The notes: a model not told the origin generated them from the letters alone. Positions 1 through 10,970 are shown, counted from the stretch's first letter. The stretch: DNA of 64,000 bases from Schizosaccharomyces osmophilus (GCF_027921745.1 NC_079240.1:1481001-1545000), one strand, 5' to 3'. A program made the numbers and translations.

Positions 1-254
1 GGTACTTCCATGTTGTGGGTGGAAGGAGACACGTCTTCGTACTTACGGCCGGTGAAAATATCAATGGCAACAATGTTGACCTTGGCGTGACCGTGCTTAC
101 CGGTCTTGGAGGTGGACATTTCCACAATTTTGCAAGGGCGGCCCTTGATGACAACGTGGCCGTTCTTACGCAAAGAAGAGCATTGGGTAGGGAAAGTCAA
201 AGAGGCACCGGCTTCACCACCTTCAAAGTCGATCTGGTGTTCTTCTTCAGCCAT
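1..254 (-). CDS. tif51: Translation elongation/initiation factor eIF5A, N-terminal part (runs off the window)
   Basis: eIF5A binds the ribosome E site and helps peptide-bond formation at poorly reactive stretches such as polyproline. The 84 visible residues begin [19 protein letters not shown] and continue through the basic hypusine loop [12 protein letters not shown]. Lys53, in the G-K-H-G tetrad, aligns with the lysine that deoxyhypusine synthase and hydroxylase convert to hypusine. The start is the first ATG in frame and matches the usual acidic eIF5A N terminus. No intron interrupts the visible part; the C-terminal OB domain lies beyond base 1. It is transcribed away from mug56. Identification is secure by family motif; the fission-yeast name follows from synteny. 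Confidence 0.97.
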   Translation of the reverse strand, partial: MAEEEHQIDFEGGEAGASLTFPTQCSSLRKNGHVVIKGRPCKIVEMSTSKTGKHGHAKVNIVAIDIFTGRKYEDVSPSTHNMEV

Positions 255-470
255 TTTTCTGTAGTTTCACAAAAAGAAAGAATTCAAAAAAGTTAAGACC
301 AGGTTTGAAAACAAAGCTTTCAACTTGGTTCAGAGAGGTGAAAATCGAGGGATTCCAACTATATATATAGAATTAGTGACCACATCTGCACTTTTATATA
401 ATTGGACAAAAAATTGACATAGTTCCCAATGAAGTACATCAAGCACAAACGATACCTTTTTTTAGCCAAT

Positions 471-510
471 CCAAGGTAAGTACATCGTTAGAAAAAATAT
501 TTTAGCCAAT
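471..510. promoter_or_regulatory. Pair of identical CCAAT-box decamers upstream of tif51
   Basis: The decamer tttagccaat occurs at 471-480 and again at 501-510, exactly 30 bp apart. A reversed ATTGG box lies at 554-558. CCAAT boxes are bound by the Php2/3/5 (HAP/NF-Y) complex in fission yeast. The sites are about 220-300 bp upstream of the tif51 ATG. Function is inferred. Confidence 0.35.
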
Positions 511-1101
511 TATATTGAACGATTAAGCTTTGGCTACTATAAGTTAGAAGGTGATTGGCTATTCAATTCTCGCTATTTTTGAACAGTTCCAGCAAAAAAA
601 GTAAAAAAAAAAAAAATTGAATCATTCCTCGTTCCAGTGTGTTAAATTTATATACATGTTTTGGTAAGTCTCGTAAAAAAATGTTACTATTCTACAAACG
701 TATTACCGTAAATGGAAATTTCGCAAGTGTAGCTTATACGCAATATTTTATAACGTAGTTTAGCACGAAATAGTCGTTGCGTTTATCGTATAGAAGGAAT
801 CGAAAAGGAAGCAGGTTGTAAAGCACAACGATTTCGAACACTCTGAAAGACAGGAAACAGGCGGCAACCCCTTTCTATTAAGAGAAATTGCTGTTCGGTT
901 ATTGAATTGGATCCTGTTTTTATCCTCATAACCTCTGTCTGTCTTGTTTCGAGTAGAAACTTAGTTTTGCCAGCCGCCTGGTACTGACTGGCCTTACGAA
1001 AGAAGTGATTCGTACATTTCATTTTTATGTTTTAGAGTTCGTGTAATCTTTTTTTTTTTGTTATTTTGAGTTCCCCTTTTTGTTTGGTCTCTAGTCGGCG
1101 T

Positions 1102-1154
1102 TTTGTTTTGTTTACTTTTCGCTTTGTCATTAATATCTTGTGTAAACAATACAA
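1102..1154. promoter_or_regulatory. Two forkhead (FLEX-like) elements upstream of mug56
   Basis: Reading the minus strand, 1102-1115 gives GTAAACAAAACAAA. The plus strand at 1142-1154 gives GTAAACAATACAA. Both resemble the FLEX consensus GTAAACAAACAAA bound by the meiotic forkhead factor Mei4. They lie 140-190 bp upstream of the mug56 ATG, a meiotically up-regulated gene in S. pombe. The core is also a general forkhead site, and the DNA here is T-rich, so this is suggestive only. Confidence 0.45.
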
Positions 1155-1292
1155 GGATTTAAAGCTGCTGATTTCCTCGTTGTTTCATCTAAAAGGATTT
1201 TACAAGAAAAGTAAACTTGTATTTATTAAAATATCTTTATTTATCTTAGTCTTCGTTGTAAGCTAATAGCTTTTGCCCAATTTGACAATGCA

Positions 1293-4108
1293 ATGAGTGA
1301 AAGAGAAGGTGATACTGCTTGGCTCAACCAAACATCCGTTGAACATTTAAGCTGCTTGACGAATCGTCTATTCATTGGTCCTATTCCGACGAATTTCCTT
1401 TCTGGGTCCACTGGTTTTTGGAAAAAGCGATTCCAAAACTACTCTCGGCACCAGGCCTCTTATGATATTTCCGTTGAACCTTCCGTAAACCATAAACTCT
1501 TCCAGCGGTTGCATACTCGTGTGAATAGATCCGTCGATGAAGTTTCCATGAGCAGAATCCATTCATATGCCTCTACCAATCGAGCATCCCTCGACTTGCC
1601 TCGGGCTCCATTGACTAGTCATCGTACAAATAATCGTGTTCGCTCCTCCCACTTATCCAAACGAGACTCCCTTGCTCTATCCCAAAATTCTAATAACCGC
1701 GATTCTACCCTCATACCCTACTCTTCCGATACTGCTCGTGTTCGTTCTTCTTTCGACGTGCACCGTCCTAATACCGCCGTGAGTTATCAAACCTTTCAAT
1801 CTCGCCAGTCACTTGACCGACGATCTTCAACTCCGCGTCATCTTCGATTTGCTTTAAGACAAAATAATCCTCGCGTCTTGGGCACAAGTGAACATCCCAA
1901 ACTTAGCGCTCCGTCTTCTGGCGTGGTTTTTCGGACTGAACAAGTTCTTTTGCGGGTCGAAACGTCTTCCAGCTTGATTCCTACTGATTTTAACGAGACG
2001 ATCGCTTCAAGGATTCCAAGAAAGACCATTCTTTCTTGGGCCCCATGTACAGTTGTAGCCGTAAAAACGTCCGAACAAGGGGCTATTCGTTTAGATTTTA
2101 TCGGTGAAAAATACATGAAAACTGTTGTTGACCGTTTATCAGAAGATGAGCCTGATCAGGAATCCTACCGGAAAAACTGCCTATTTTCTTTGTTTTTAAA
2201 TCCATCTTATACCTTTTGGAACATTTACAATTCATTCGATAACTCCTTGGCAATCTGGTCCCCTTACATAAAACACAAAACTTTTATTTTCCTTTTAAAT
2301 TTCCAGTACACCAGCTCAGCTTATGAATGGGTTGCCATCGTCAGCCGTGCATTGAATTTTACTCCCGGATCTTCTTTTTTCATTGCCGTTCCCGCGTTTC
2401 ATATTCAATTGCGTCTCAGCTTTACTAGTCCCGATTCTCAGTGTCTCAGAAATGCTCATTGCAGTTCTCCACAAAAAAATGAAGCAAATATGGACTCATC
2501 GGAGAAGGTTTCTCCTCAAACAATCCATGATAGAGTTTTAAAAAATTGGGAAGTTTCAGAGGCCGACTTTGTTGACTCATGCTTAAACGTTTTAAAGCTT
2601 AACCCCGAATGGTCTCAAATTGTAAAACAATGGTTCAAAATGCAAAATGTTGGCTTGTGCTGGAGAATGTATGATCGCATCAAATGGATTACAAACATAG
2701 ACAACCTCAGGTATGTGGGATTGTTGGCTGCCAAAGATATCTGCCAGCTTGAGTTACGACCTAAAAATCATTATCCGTCATTTGCTACATTTCGAAATGG
2801 GTCAAAAATGAAGGAGCCTGTGCCTTATGAAGGATACCTAATTCGCTTGACAACGAGTGCTGGACGAAGAGGTCGTTTTGGTAGACTGTTTCACAAGAAG
2901 CTATATTTTATGGTTTTTAATCACCTTCTACTTTCCATCGAACCCAGTTATGTTCTTCCTCTTGCCATTTTAGTCGAAAAATTCAAGAACCAAAATGATG
3001 CTCCATTTCTTCAACACTCGCAAATTGATGAGCATCAATGCTTATTTGATCCATTAAAAGAGGCTGGCGATACTATACCGTGGTTTGACAATAAGTTAGA
3101 CGATGCTACAAAAGACCATTTATTGTCTTTGCTTCAAACAGAAAGAAAGCGTGAGTCGGATATACTTTCTTCGGCGAATGGATTTTTAGATTTATCGAAA
3201 GTTAAACATGTTAAACCGGCAGCTAACGAAACTGACAATAACGTTTTTGAAGTACATATGGTGAACGGAATGTCTACATTATTCCAAAGCTATAATCAAA
3301 AAACAAGAGACATATGGATAGAAAAACTTGGAGCGACTGCAAGATATTGGAAACAGCGTCTGAATCTGGATTTACAAGAATTCTATGATGTCAGAGACAC
3401 AAATATTAACATATTGCATATTGACTCATCTATTGAGCCTGTTGTTGCTTCTCATAGTAATTATTGGGAAGTCTCGGAGTGTATGGCAAGTACACATATC
3501 CACAACTATTGCAACGTCCTAGGATGCAGGATCATTCGGGTAAGCATAATGATTTACTTAAAAATGCTAATTTATAATGTAGGCTCAAGGAGTGCTATAT
3601 ATGCGAACAGGAGATTTATATGAAAAGTGCTACGCTGTTCTTATTCCCGGAAAGATCATCTTTTTTCGGGATGCTACTAGGACGAGATTTGGTAAACTCC
3701 ACAGAAAAACGCACTTTCAAAAATTCTCCTCTATTTATTTCAAAAATGCCTACATATATACTGGATTTACGACAATCACCGAATTTTCCAAGAACCGACA
3801 AAAAAATGAAGGAACAAGCAATCGATTACCTAAATGTCATGAAGACGGCTGGAAGTCTTTTGATAAAGATGAGATGCTGTCTTTTGTTATATACTCGCAA
3901 TCTGAATTGGATTTCTCCTTGATGAATGCTTTTCCAGACGTCTATAAGGTTCCTTCAAAAAAACACAATAGAAAAGGAAACAAGTAAGTGCTATATTCAA
4001 GCTTTTAGCTAACATTAAAGGTTTATGTTTCTTGCTAGAACCAGGCAGGAACGTGATGTATGGGTAGAAAGGATTTCCAGTGAATTGAAACGGATTCCGA
4101 ACGATTAA
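1293..4108 (+). CDS. mug56: Meiotic/sporulation PH-domain protein, Mug56/Spo71-like
   Basis: Three exons: 1293-3539, 3583-3983 and 4039-4108, giving 905 residues. Introns of 43 and 55 bp start GTAAGC and GTAAGT, have CTAAT and CTAAC branch sites, and end in TAG; both joins keep the frame. The N terminus has a LFIGPIPTNFL motif followed by a Ser/Arg-rich disordered stretch. Two PH-like modules follow: about residues 505-690 (PYEGYLIRL, then KTRDIWIEKL) and from about 750 to the end (GVLYMRTGDLYEKCYAVLIP, then RQERDVWVERI). Spo71, the budding-yeast relative, acts at the prospore membrane with Vps13. The role here in spore membrane or wall formation is inferred from homology, synteny and the forkhead-like upstream sites. 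Identification rests on domain layout and gene order. Confidence 0.78.
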
Positions 4109-4608
4109 GCTTGAAACGATTTACCTATGATGATTTTGTATTTTTATTTTCGTCCATTAACTGGCAACCCTTAAGCTATATGAGAAGCAAATAATGGTAT
4201 TCTAATGTTTTTAGATAAAGCTTCATACGCTTATTGTATATATGATTATATGATTTTGTTTTTGTGTTCATCAGTTATAAATGTCGTCTTGTTGAATAAG
4301 TGAATGAAATAAGCAACACGCTTTTAGCTAACTCATCCCCTTCCTAGCTTTTCCACATGTTTATGTATTAGTTAATTTATTTATTATTGTATCCAAGGCT
4401 TATCCTTAACCAACAGGTAGAAAATTGACTTTTCTCTACATCAATTCTGTTTTTAGTTTAAGGTAACACTGTTACCTTCATAGTGAAAGTTGGAAGGACC
4501 ATTTTGCTTTAGGGTCTTTTAGCACGAGCCTGTAAAGTACGTCCAATCTCAAAGAGCCTTAAAGAAGTAGGTATCCACTTCAATAGCTGTATACTTATGC
4601 TCTGAAGG
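4109..4608. other. Intergenic region mug56 - rpo41
   Basis: 500 bp containing the mug56 3' end and the rpo41 promoter. Apart from the palindrome at 4460-4478, I see only AT-rich DNA. Confidence 0.7.
4460..4478. repeat. Perfect 9-bp-arm palindrome upstream of rpo41
   Basis: The sequence AAGGTAACA-C-TGTTACCTT is a perfect inverted repeat with a 1-nt centre, about 130 bp before the rpo41 ATG. It could be a dimeric regulator site or an element in the mug56 3' UTR; the sequence alone does not decide. Confidence 0.6.
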
Positions 4609-7600
4609 ATGTTTTCTCAAAGGCAACTTCAGCGATGTCTTTTACGGACGCGATTTTGTAGAGTTAATGTGCGTGGTCGGCGGCTAATACAAACGGAGTC
4701 ATTGCAAAGTGCTGAGGAAAATGTGAATGTATACAAGCCCATTCTTCCTTCCAAGAAGTATGAATTCAAAATTAATACAGATCAAAAGTCAGAAATGGTG
4801 AGTCTGTATGAGGCATGTGTATTCACGAATGATTTTGTCCGTTCAGCACAGCTTCTGGGGCGCATAGCTGGTTATAATGCAATGGATGAAAATATGTACC
4901 CATACATTGAATTATATCTACGGCACCTAATCAATTCCGGGAGTTTTACGCTGGATTCTATGATCCGGACAACGAGGGCAATCCTCAAAAAGTCTAAACT
5001 TCCCGGTAATTCCACGATTTATGCATATTATTTTCAAGCGGCCTTATTAAAAGAAGCGGAAGAATCTGGATATCCCGTTTTGCATCGAATGGCTGTCGAA
5101 TGGAGATACAGAAAAGGTAGAGTCGTCGATATTCTATCCCAGACGTCAGTACTAAACAGCGAGCAAATTCAAAAAATTATTAGAATCCTTAATATCCCTT
5201 TAGAATCCTTATCCAGTAACCAACTAGCCCTTTTTGGTTTTCAGCCGTCGAATTTAGCCGAAAAGGATACTGTAAGAAATACAGCAGAAGAAGAAGAATC
5301 CCAGCCAAAGGCCGTACCTGCAACTGAACATGTTTACATTGATAAAATAAAAAGTAAAGGAATGCGTTTGAGTGCCCTACTAAAATCACTAAACAACATT
5401 TCTGTTAGTCCTGAAAACTTACCAGTGGATGAAGTATCTTTGGAAAAGGTACCTAGCTCGGAGCTTGTCAATTTGGCGAGGCAAAAGCTTCTGGAGAAAT
5501 CTGCCGTTGCTTCTGCTATTGATTTGTGGAAGGCTGAGTATGAAGATACTTTCCATCGTGGAGGAGCTTTACCCAAAAACAAAGAAGCTTCTGCCTTATT
5601 TTACCAGTGGTATACAGAACTCAAGGAGATGTTCAACCAGGAGAATAAACGCCTTGACGCTTTTTATCATAGAATCGAAACAAACGCAGGCAACCCATAT
5701 ATAGCTGAGGGCTTTTGCGGCCCTTTTCTGAAGCTTCTAAAAACGGAAAAACTTGCTGCTTTAACGATTATAGAAGTAATTCGCTCTATTTCTTCAATTT
5801 CAAGTCAAGAGGAAGTTGAGGAAACGCACGGGGTTTTGATTTCTCGTTTAACTGATGCTGTTGGACGGAGTTTTGAACGTGAATTCTTATCCGAACGTAT
5901 ACAAGTAGAAGAAAGAGAGGGAAAGCTTCGCATAAGAGACAATTTAAAGTATGTTTTTAATAATCCTCGTGCATTTAGAGCTGCTGTGAAAGAGTTGAGG
6001 CGTAATGCCGATGAGAACGACGGTAAATGGAAGCATGCTTTGGAAAGCTGGCCAAGATATGTTACCACCAAGATTGGTGCAATTGCAGTGTCATTGTTCT
6101 TACAGGCTGCTAAAATGGATATTAAATTTAAGCGCCCGGATACCGGGGACAATACAAAAGAATCTGTATTTGCTTTCGCTCATACCTATCAATATATTCA
6201 TGGAAGGAAGTCTGGTGTACTTCGTCCCAGAGTTGAGCTCTTAAAATTAATAGCAAGTGAATTCCAAAATCCTCTTATCCATCCACAAATGCTCCCAATG
6301 TTGGTACGTCCCAAACCATGGGTGCAATGGGACAAAGGAGGTTATTATTACTCTCGAGAGTCGATAATCCGTTTGAAGGGCTGTACTGAGCAGTTAGATT
6401 ATGTTAAGGAAGCTTCCCGTAAAGGTCATCTTAAGAAAGTCTATAACGCGTTAAGCGCACTTGGTGATGTGGACTGGAGAGTTAATCGCTTCACGTTTGA
6501 TGTTATAGTTAAAATCTGGAATTTAGGTGAAGGTATGCTCAGTATTCCTCCCAAAAATGTAGAGGTGAATCTTCCTCCTTATCCAAAGCAAGCCCTCAAT
6601 CCGAATGATCGTGTAGCATGGTACAGCCTTAGGGATAAACTTTCTAGGGAAAAGGCAACTGCCCACTCACAACGCTGTGATTTTAACTACAAACTTGAAA
6701 TCGCTAATTCATATTTAAATGAAAGATTCTATTTTCCTCATAACATGGATTTCCGAGGAAGAGTATACCCAATCTCTGCACATTTACACCATGTAAACAA
6801 TGACTTTTGTCGTGGTTTACTAGAGTTCGCTGAGGGAAAGCCATTAGGTCCTAATGGGCTTAGTTGGCTGAAAGTTCATTTGGCAAATTTGTTTGGTATC
6901 AGTAAAGTTGATTATGCTAGTCGTCAAAAGTTCGTGGATGACAACATTGAACAAGTTTTTGATTCGTATGATCATCCTTTGGAAGGACGCAAATGGTGGA
7001 CGTCTGCTGAAGATCCTTTTCAAGCTCTTGCGGCAATTGCAGAAATCGCAAGAGCAACACGCTCCGGAAACCCCGAAAATTACGTTTGTCACGTCCCAGT
7101 GCAGCAAGATGGAACCTGTAATGGATTACAACATTATGCTGCCCTAGGAAGAGATCCCGATGGTGCTCATGAAGTTAATCTGTCTCCAAACGATCGGCCT
7201 AAAGATGTCTATGATGCAGTAGCTAAGATTGTGATAAGCAGATTGGAACAAGAGTCTGCCAAAGGTGATGAATTGGCCACCGCTTTGAAAGATAAAATCG
7301 ACAGAAGTGTTGTGAAACCTACGGTTATGACTAACGTTTACGGTGTTACTTATGTGGGTGCCAAAAATCAGATTATCAGTCAGTTGGAAAAACGAGGAGA
7401 TATTCCTAAAGATATGCTCAACAACTATTCTAGTTATTTGACTAAAATGGTGTTCCGAGCCCTTCGTGCTTTATTTGAAAGAGCTCATGAGATTCAAGAT
7501 TGGCTGTCTACTTGTTCGTACCTTATTTCAAATTCTTTGCCGGCAGAATATATTAAGGAAGGTCATAAGGATAAACTGACGCCCACTATTTGGACGACTC

Positions 7601-8112
7601 CCCTTGGGTTTCCTATTATCCAGCCTTATAGGAACTTTAAAAAACGACAAGTACAGACAAACTTACAATCAGTTTGTATTGAAGATAGGGATAGAGTAGC
7701 TTCCGTTGAACCTAGAAAACAAGCTGCTGCTTTTCCTCCCAATTTTGTACATTCTTTAGACGCGACACATTTGTTTATGACATGTTTGAAAGCCAAGGAA
7801 GCGAAGATAACCTTTGCTTCTGTCCATGACTCTTACTGGACCCATGCTTGCGATGTCGAACAGTTAGGTAGTTTGTTGCGACAAGCTTTTGTTGAATTAC
7901 ATTCACAGAAAATTATGGAAAAGCTGAGAAATGAGTTTCGAAAGCGATATAAGAACTTTATGATTTCTAAAGACATTGCAAGGAGGTACGATTTGTTTAT
8001 ATCTTCTGAAGATGCTGATAAAAAATGGGTGCCACTTAAAATCCCACTTCTACCCTCACAGGGTACTTTTGATTTAACAAAAGTTTTGGAAAGTAAATAT
8101 TTCTTTTCGTGA
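4609..8112 (+). CDS. rpo41: Mitochondrial DNA-directed RNA polymerase (single-subunit, T7-like)
   Basis: Transcribes the mitochondrial genome. The protein is 1167 residues and uninterrupted. It starts with an Arg-rich, acid-poor leader (MFSQRQLQRCLLRTRFCR) typical of matrix import. The C-terminal half carries the phage-type catalytic motifs. Motif A is QQDGTCNGLQHYAALGRD, with catalytic Asp at about 834. Motif B is KPTVMTNVYG, with Lys903 and Tyr911. Motif C is VHDSYW, with Asp1074. The region before these is a weakly conserved N-terminal domain with a PPR-like character. Length is close to other fungal Rpo41 proteins. It converges with kei1 downstream. All key residues are present, so it should be functional. 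Confidence 0.97.
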   Translation: MFSQRQLQRCLLRTRFCRVNVRGRRLIQTESLQSAEENVNVYKPILPSKKYEFKINTDQKSEMVSLYEACVFTNDFVRSAQLLGRIAGYNAMDENMYPYIELYLRHLINSGSFTLDSMIRTTRAILKKSKLPGNSTIYAYYFQAALLKEAEESGYPVLHRMAVEWRYRKGRVVDILSQTSVLNSEQIQKIIRILNIPLESLSSNQLALFGFQPSNLAEKDTVRNTAEEEESQPKAVPATEHVYIDKIKSKGMRLSALLKSLNNISVSPENLPVDEVSLEKVPSSELVNLARQKLLEKSAVASAIDLWKAEYEDTFHRGGALPKNKEASALFYQWYTELKEMFNQENKRLDAFYHRIETNAGNPYIAEGFCGPFLKLLKTEKLAALTIIEVIRSISSISSQEEVEETHGVLISRLTDAVGRSFEREFLSERIQVEEREGKLRIRDNLKYVFNNPRAFRAAVKELRRNADENDGKWKHALESWPRYVTTKIGAIAVSLFLQAAKMDIKFKRPDTGDNTKESVFAFAHTYQYIHGRKSGVLRPRVELLKLIASEFQNPLIHPQMLPMLVRPKPWVQWDKGGYYYSRESIIRLKGCTEQLDYVKEASRKGHLKKVYNALSALGDVDWRVNRFTFDVIVKIWNLGEGMLSIPPKNVEVNLPPYPKQALNPNDRVAWYSLRDKLSREKATAHSQRCDFNYKLEIANSYLNERFYFPHNMDFRGRVYPISAHLHHVNNDFCRGLLEFAEGKPLGPNGLSWLKVHLANLFGISKVDYASRQKFVDDNIEQVFDSYDHPLEGRKWWTSAEDPFQALAAIAEIARATRSGNPENYVCHVPVQQDGTCNGLQHYAALGRDPDGAHEVNLSPNDRPKDVYDAVAKIVISRLEQESAKGDELATALKDKIDRSVVKPTVMTNVYGVTYVGAKNQIISQLEKRGDIPKDMLNNYSSYLTKMVFRALRALFERAHEIQDWLSTCSYLISNSLPAEYIKEGHKDKLTPTIWTTPLGFPIIQPYRNFKKRQVQTNLQSVCIEDRDRVASVEPRKQAAAFPPNFVHSLDATHLFMTCLKAKEAKITFASVHDSYWTHACDVEQLGSLLRQAFVELHSQKIMEKLRNEFRKRYKNFMISKDIARRYDLFISSEDADKKWVPLKIPLLPSQGTFDLTKVLESKYFFS

Positions 8113-8584
8113 GAATATTTAAATTTTTGGGTCTGAAGTGTACAAAGCGTCAACGCTTCTCCGTAGGTATATATATGCATGATTGAATTTCTTTTTTTTT
8201 TTGTTTCAAGAAAGAAAAAAAAATTGTGGGCTCCGGTTGTACAAAAAATAATCTTTCCTTTTTTAATTTTTAATAAAGCGAAACTAATTGATGGTGGATA
8301 CATAGTTAATACATCATTTTTGTATATTATATTCAATGGAATTCATTGCTACTGGCTTTAATCTGTATTCGTACTTTGAAACCAAAGAATTCATTTCTTG
8401 GTGAAAAGTAGCTCCCAAAACCCGCAATGATAGACAGACAGGTTGGAGTCGAAAAACGAATAGGCATCGTAATGAAAAAGTTGCATAGAGCAATAAGAAC
8501 AATAAACAGATAGACGAGCTAGACAATGAACGGACAAAAAGTTTTAAGTAAGCATGCAAATTAAGCACAGTGATTATTTTTATT
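8113..8584. other. Convergent intergenic region rpo41 / kei1
   Basis: Shared 3' region of two converging genes. It holds A/T homopolymer runs (about 8190-8225) and AATAAA-like stretches suited to 3'-end formation. No gene seen. Confidence 0.7.
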
Positions 8585-9516
8585 CTAAACAACTTCATCC
8601 ATCAGACGTTGTTGAAGCTCAATATTTTCTAAGAAGCGATTAGCATGATTCCTTAAGTAAGTGCGATTAGCAGCGAAAATGTAAGGTTTCATCAAAATAC
8701 GGGTTAAACGACCCATGAAGGAGCTTGGCAGAGATTGAGGTCGGATTCCAGAGTCGACGATTAATTTATTAGAGTAGGAAAGGGTGATTAAAGTAAAATA
8801 CAGCTTTAAAGAGGTGAAAAAGGTGAGTAAAAGTAAAGAAGGAATAGATTCCGCTTCAAAAAACACAGCCCAAAGACTCGTTGGCTGTTCGGATTCCGGC
8901 ACACCTTTAGCTGATTGAGAAGAAATCAGTACTTTAGCAAACCAACTCAACGCAAACAAGACGGTGAAGGCGACATTTAAAAAAAAGTCGAGTGCATAGG
9001 AATAAAACAAGATAAGGGCATGTGGTACGCTGTCCTGTTTTCAAGAAAAGTTAGCAAACGTTTCATGATGATTATATAGAAATCATAAAAGATGGAAAGA
9101 AAAAGGTACCTTTGGAATGTAAACGGCTAACCAAGAAAAAAGGACCAAGGTAAAAATAGAAGTCATATACATGAAAATCTGCCAAGCAGAAATGGCAGAG
9201 CCTAGGTGGAGATAGGTTAGGGACAAGCCATGAAAAAAGGGAGATCACTTACTTTGAAATAAAGATACAATTCCATAAAGACCAGATAATTTGTTTATGA
9301 TAGCAAACCAAACAATTACCTCGCAGCCAACACGAAGACTACACAAGCCAAAAAGAGACTAGAAAAGTTAATGAAGGTGATCAAACAAAATAAGTTTAAC
9401 ACCCTTTTCGGTGTGAACAAAGCAAAGAAGCAATGCCGAAAAGTCTAACAACATACCCTTGGGAGAAAAAGTCGCTCTAACAAGTTCGACCAGCGGACAC
9501 GACGAAAACTACCCAT
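8585..9516 (-). CDS. kei1: Inositol phosphorylceramide synthase regulatory subunit Kei1
   Basis: Four exons on the minus strand: 9457-9516, 9253-9358, 9110-9201 and 8585-9034, giving 235 residues. Introns are 98, 51 and 75 bp. Donors read gtatgt, gtaagt and gtacct, and acceptors tag, tag and cag, with ctaac branches in the last two. The protein begins MGSFRRVRWSNLLERLFLPR. It then reads GCEVIVWFAIINKLSGLYGI, matching the Kei1 pattern of a Pro-Arg/Lys-Ser motif and a first membrane helix ending in NK-SG-YGI. Four hydrophobic segments follow the family layout. Kei1 is needed for activity and Golgi location of the Aur1 inositol phosphorylceramide synthase. The third donor (gtacct) is slightly non-consensus. 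Identification is by family pattern and length. Confidence 0.85.
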
Positions 9517-9906
9517 TTTGTAAAAATTCCAAGGCTTTAATTATCCAAGAAGAAGCGACCAATCTCTAGATGTTACAAACGAACAATGATGGAAGAAACC
9601 GATAGAACCGACGTTTTATGCAAAAGGGACAACCAGAAAACAACGCCACATCCAGTTGGATAAATCAAAAAAATTGAAGAAACTGTCACTAAGAATTTGA
9701 AGGCGAATCCAAAGCAAAGTGTTTTAAGACGACCAGTCGTGCTTTATGCCCGAATACCCAAACAATTCCACAGTGTTTTGTCGTAATGTACAGAATACGT
9801 TTTAAAATAAGTCAGCTCCAGTAAACAATACGCTTCTATTTCAAAAGATTTCTTTGATGTATGCCAATTCCAATGAAGTTTGGCGTATGCTTTGTCGTTG
9901 CTTGGA

Positions 9907-10056
9907 ATGGGTATGGCTAAACATCAAACTTCGTCTTGGTTTAGTGAGCTAGAAGACGTACCGAATTCACATTTACTGTGGTACGACGAGGCTATGGACG
10001 TGGAAGGATTGTCACAAGAGAAGTTACAACAAAGGAATAAGAGGAGAGAACAGTAA
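9907..10056 (+). CDS. Possible small protein, 49 residues, unknown
   Basis: An ATG-started frame beginning MGMAKHQTSSWFSELEDVP and ending in a charged tail (QRNKRREQ). The mix of acidic, aromatic and basic residues looks more protein-like than the Lys/Phe/Leu-rich random frames around it. A second in-frame ATG follows two codons later. The stop overlaps a splice-donor-like GTAAGA (10053-10058), so it could instead be the first exon of something longer. I do not recognise a family. Confidence 0.28.
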   Translation: MGMAKHQTSSWFSELEDVPNSHLLWYDEAMDVEGLSQEKLQQRNKRREQ

Positions 10057-10959
10057 GAGTTCTTTTATAGTCTTGTATAATAATATTGTTCATGAAAATG
10101 AACAATTTTTTCTTTTTTTTTGGGTTGGACGTTTCTATGCTTAAACAATGCCGATTGGGATCTCTTGTGGTGGAAAAAGTCCGCTTATAATATAAGCTCA
10201 CCTTTAGCGACCAGAGTTACAATGTTGTTGGTTTTTGACAATGCGTTGGGCGAAATTCATGGGTTTCTAAATTTATTCTATTTCTGTGGATTCTATACTT
10301 GTTGGAATGAGTTTTCAAGCAAAAAACGGCTTTTTAAGGAAACACTCTTCCAAGTTCTTGGTGTGACTGTTTTTGTCGAAAAAGAGAGACGTGACGAAAG
10401 GGCTCTGTACAATTTCTCCAGCGCACACATGTCAAATTGCTTGCAAAGATGTTTCACCCTTTGTAAGTGCCAAAGTTGTGCGGAGACCATTGCATCTTGC
10501 AAGTAGTCATCTTAGTACTCAATACTGCAACTCTCTACGATGAATTGTAGTGGGTCGGTAGGCTACTACATGTCGATAATACCATCATACTTGGTAGTAT
10601 ATAATATTCATAGAAAGCATAGCGAAATGATAGAATGACAATCATATTTTTAAATCAAAACCATGTTGGTAGCGGTGATAGCATTTTAGAGCAACGGTGG
10701 TAAGTTATGTTTTGTTTTGGAAATCGAAGAGATATTTCAGGAAACGGTGAAAAGGTGTAGATTCCTTGAAAACAAAAAGCAAAACATGCCATTGTTTTCT
10801 CAAATAGGAAACTGTCAATTTTAGTTTCACTTTCATTATTCAATTTCTTTCTCCATTGACCATGTCCTTCTTCCTTAATATTCTCTAACAAAGAAAAAGA
10901 AAACGATTTAACTTTTGAACGAGCGGACACTGGTATGCTATGCATTGACAAGCGTACAA

Positions 10960-10970
10960 GAGTTCGACTC
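10960..10970 (+). promoter_or_regulatory. Isolated Pol III B-box-like sequence
   Basis: gagttcgactc fits the B-box core GTTCGANTC, but no tRNA stem structure or A-box surrounds it. Fission yeast has TFIIIC-only sites (COC/ETC loci) that use B-boxes without a tRNA. A chance match in 2 kb is also possible. Confidence 0.3.

Larger units (their letters stand above)
255..1292. other. Divergent intergenic region tif51 / mug56
   Basis: About 1 kb without a supportable gene. The tif51 side has a TATA-like run (359-369) and several CCAAT boxes. The mug56 side has T-rich DNA with two forkhead-like motifs. Short open frames here have no protein-like composition. Confidence 0.7.

Noticed and set aside
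10120-10506. 128-codon plus-strand frame
   Set aside because: Starts without ATG, mixed Phe/Cys-rich composition, overlaps an equally long antisense frame; no domain.
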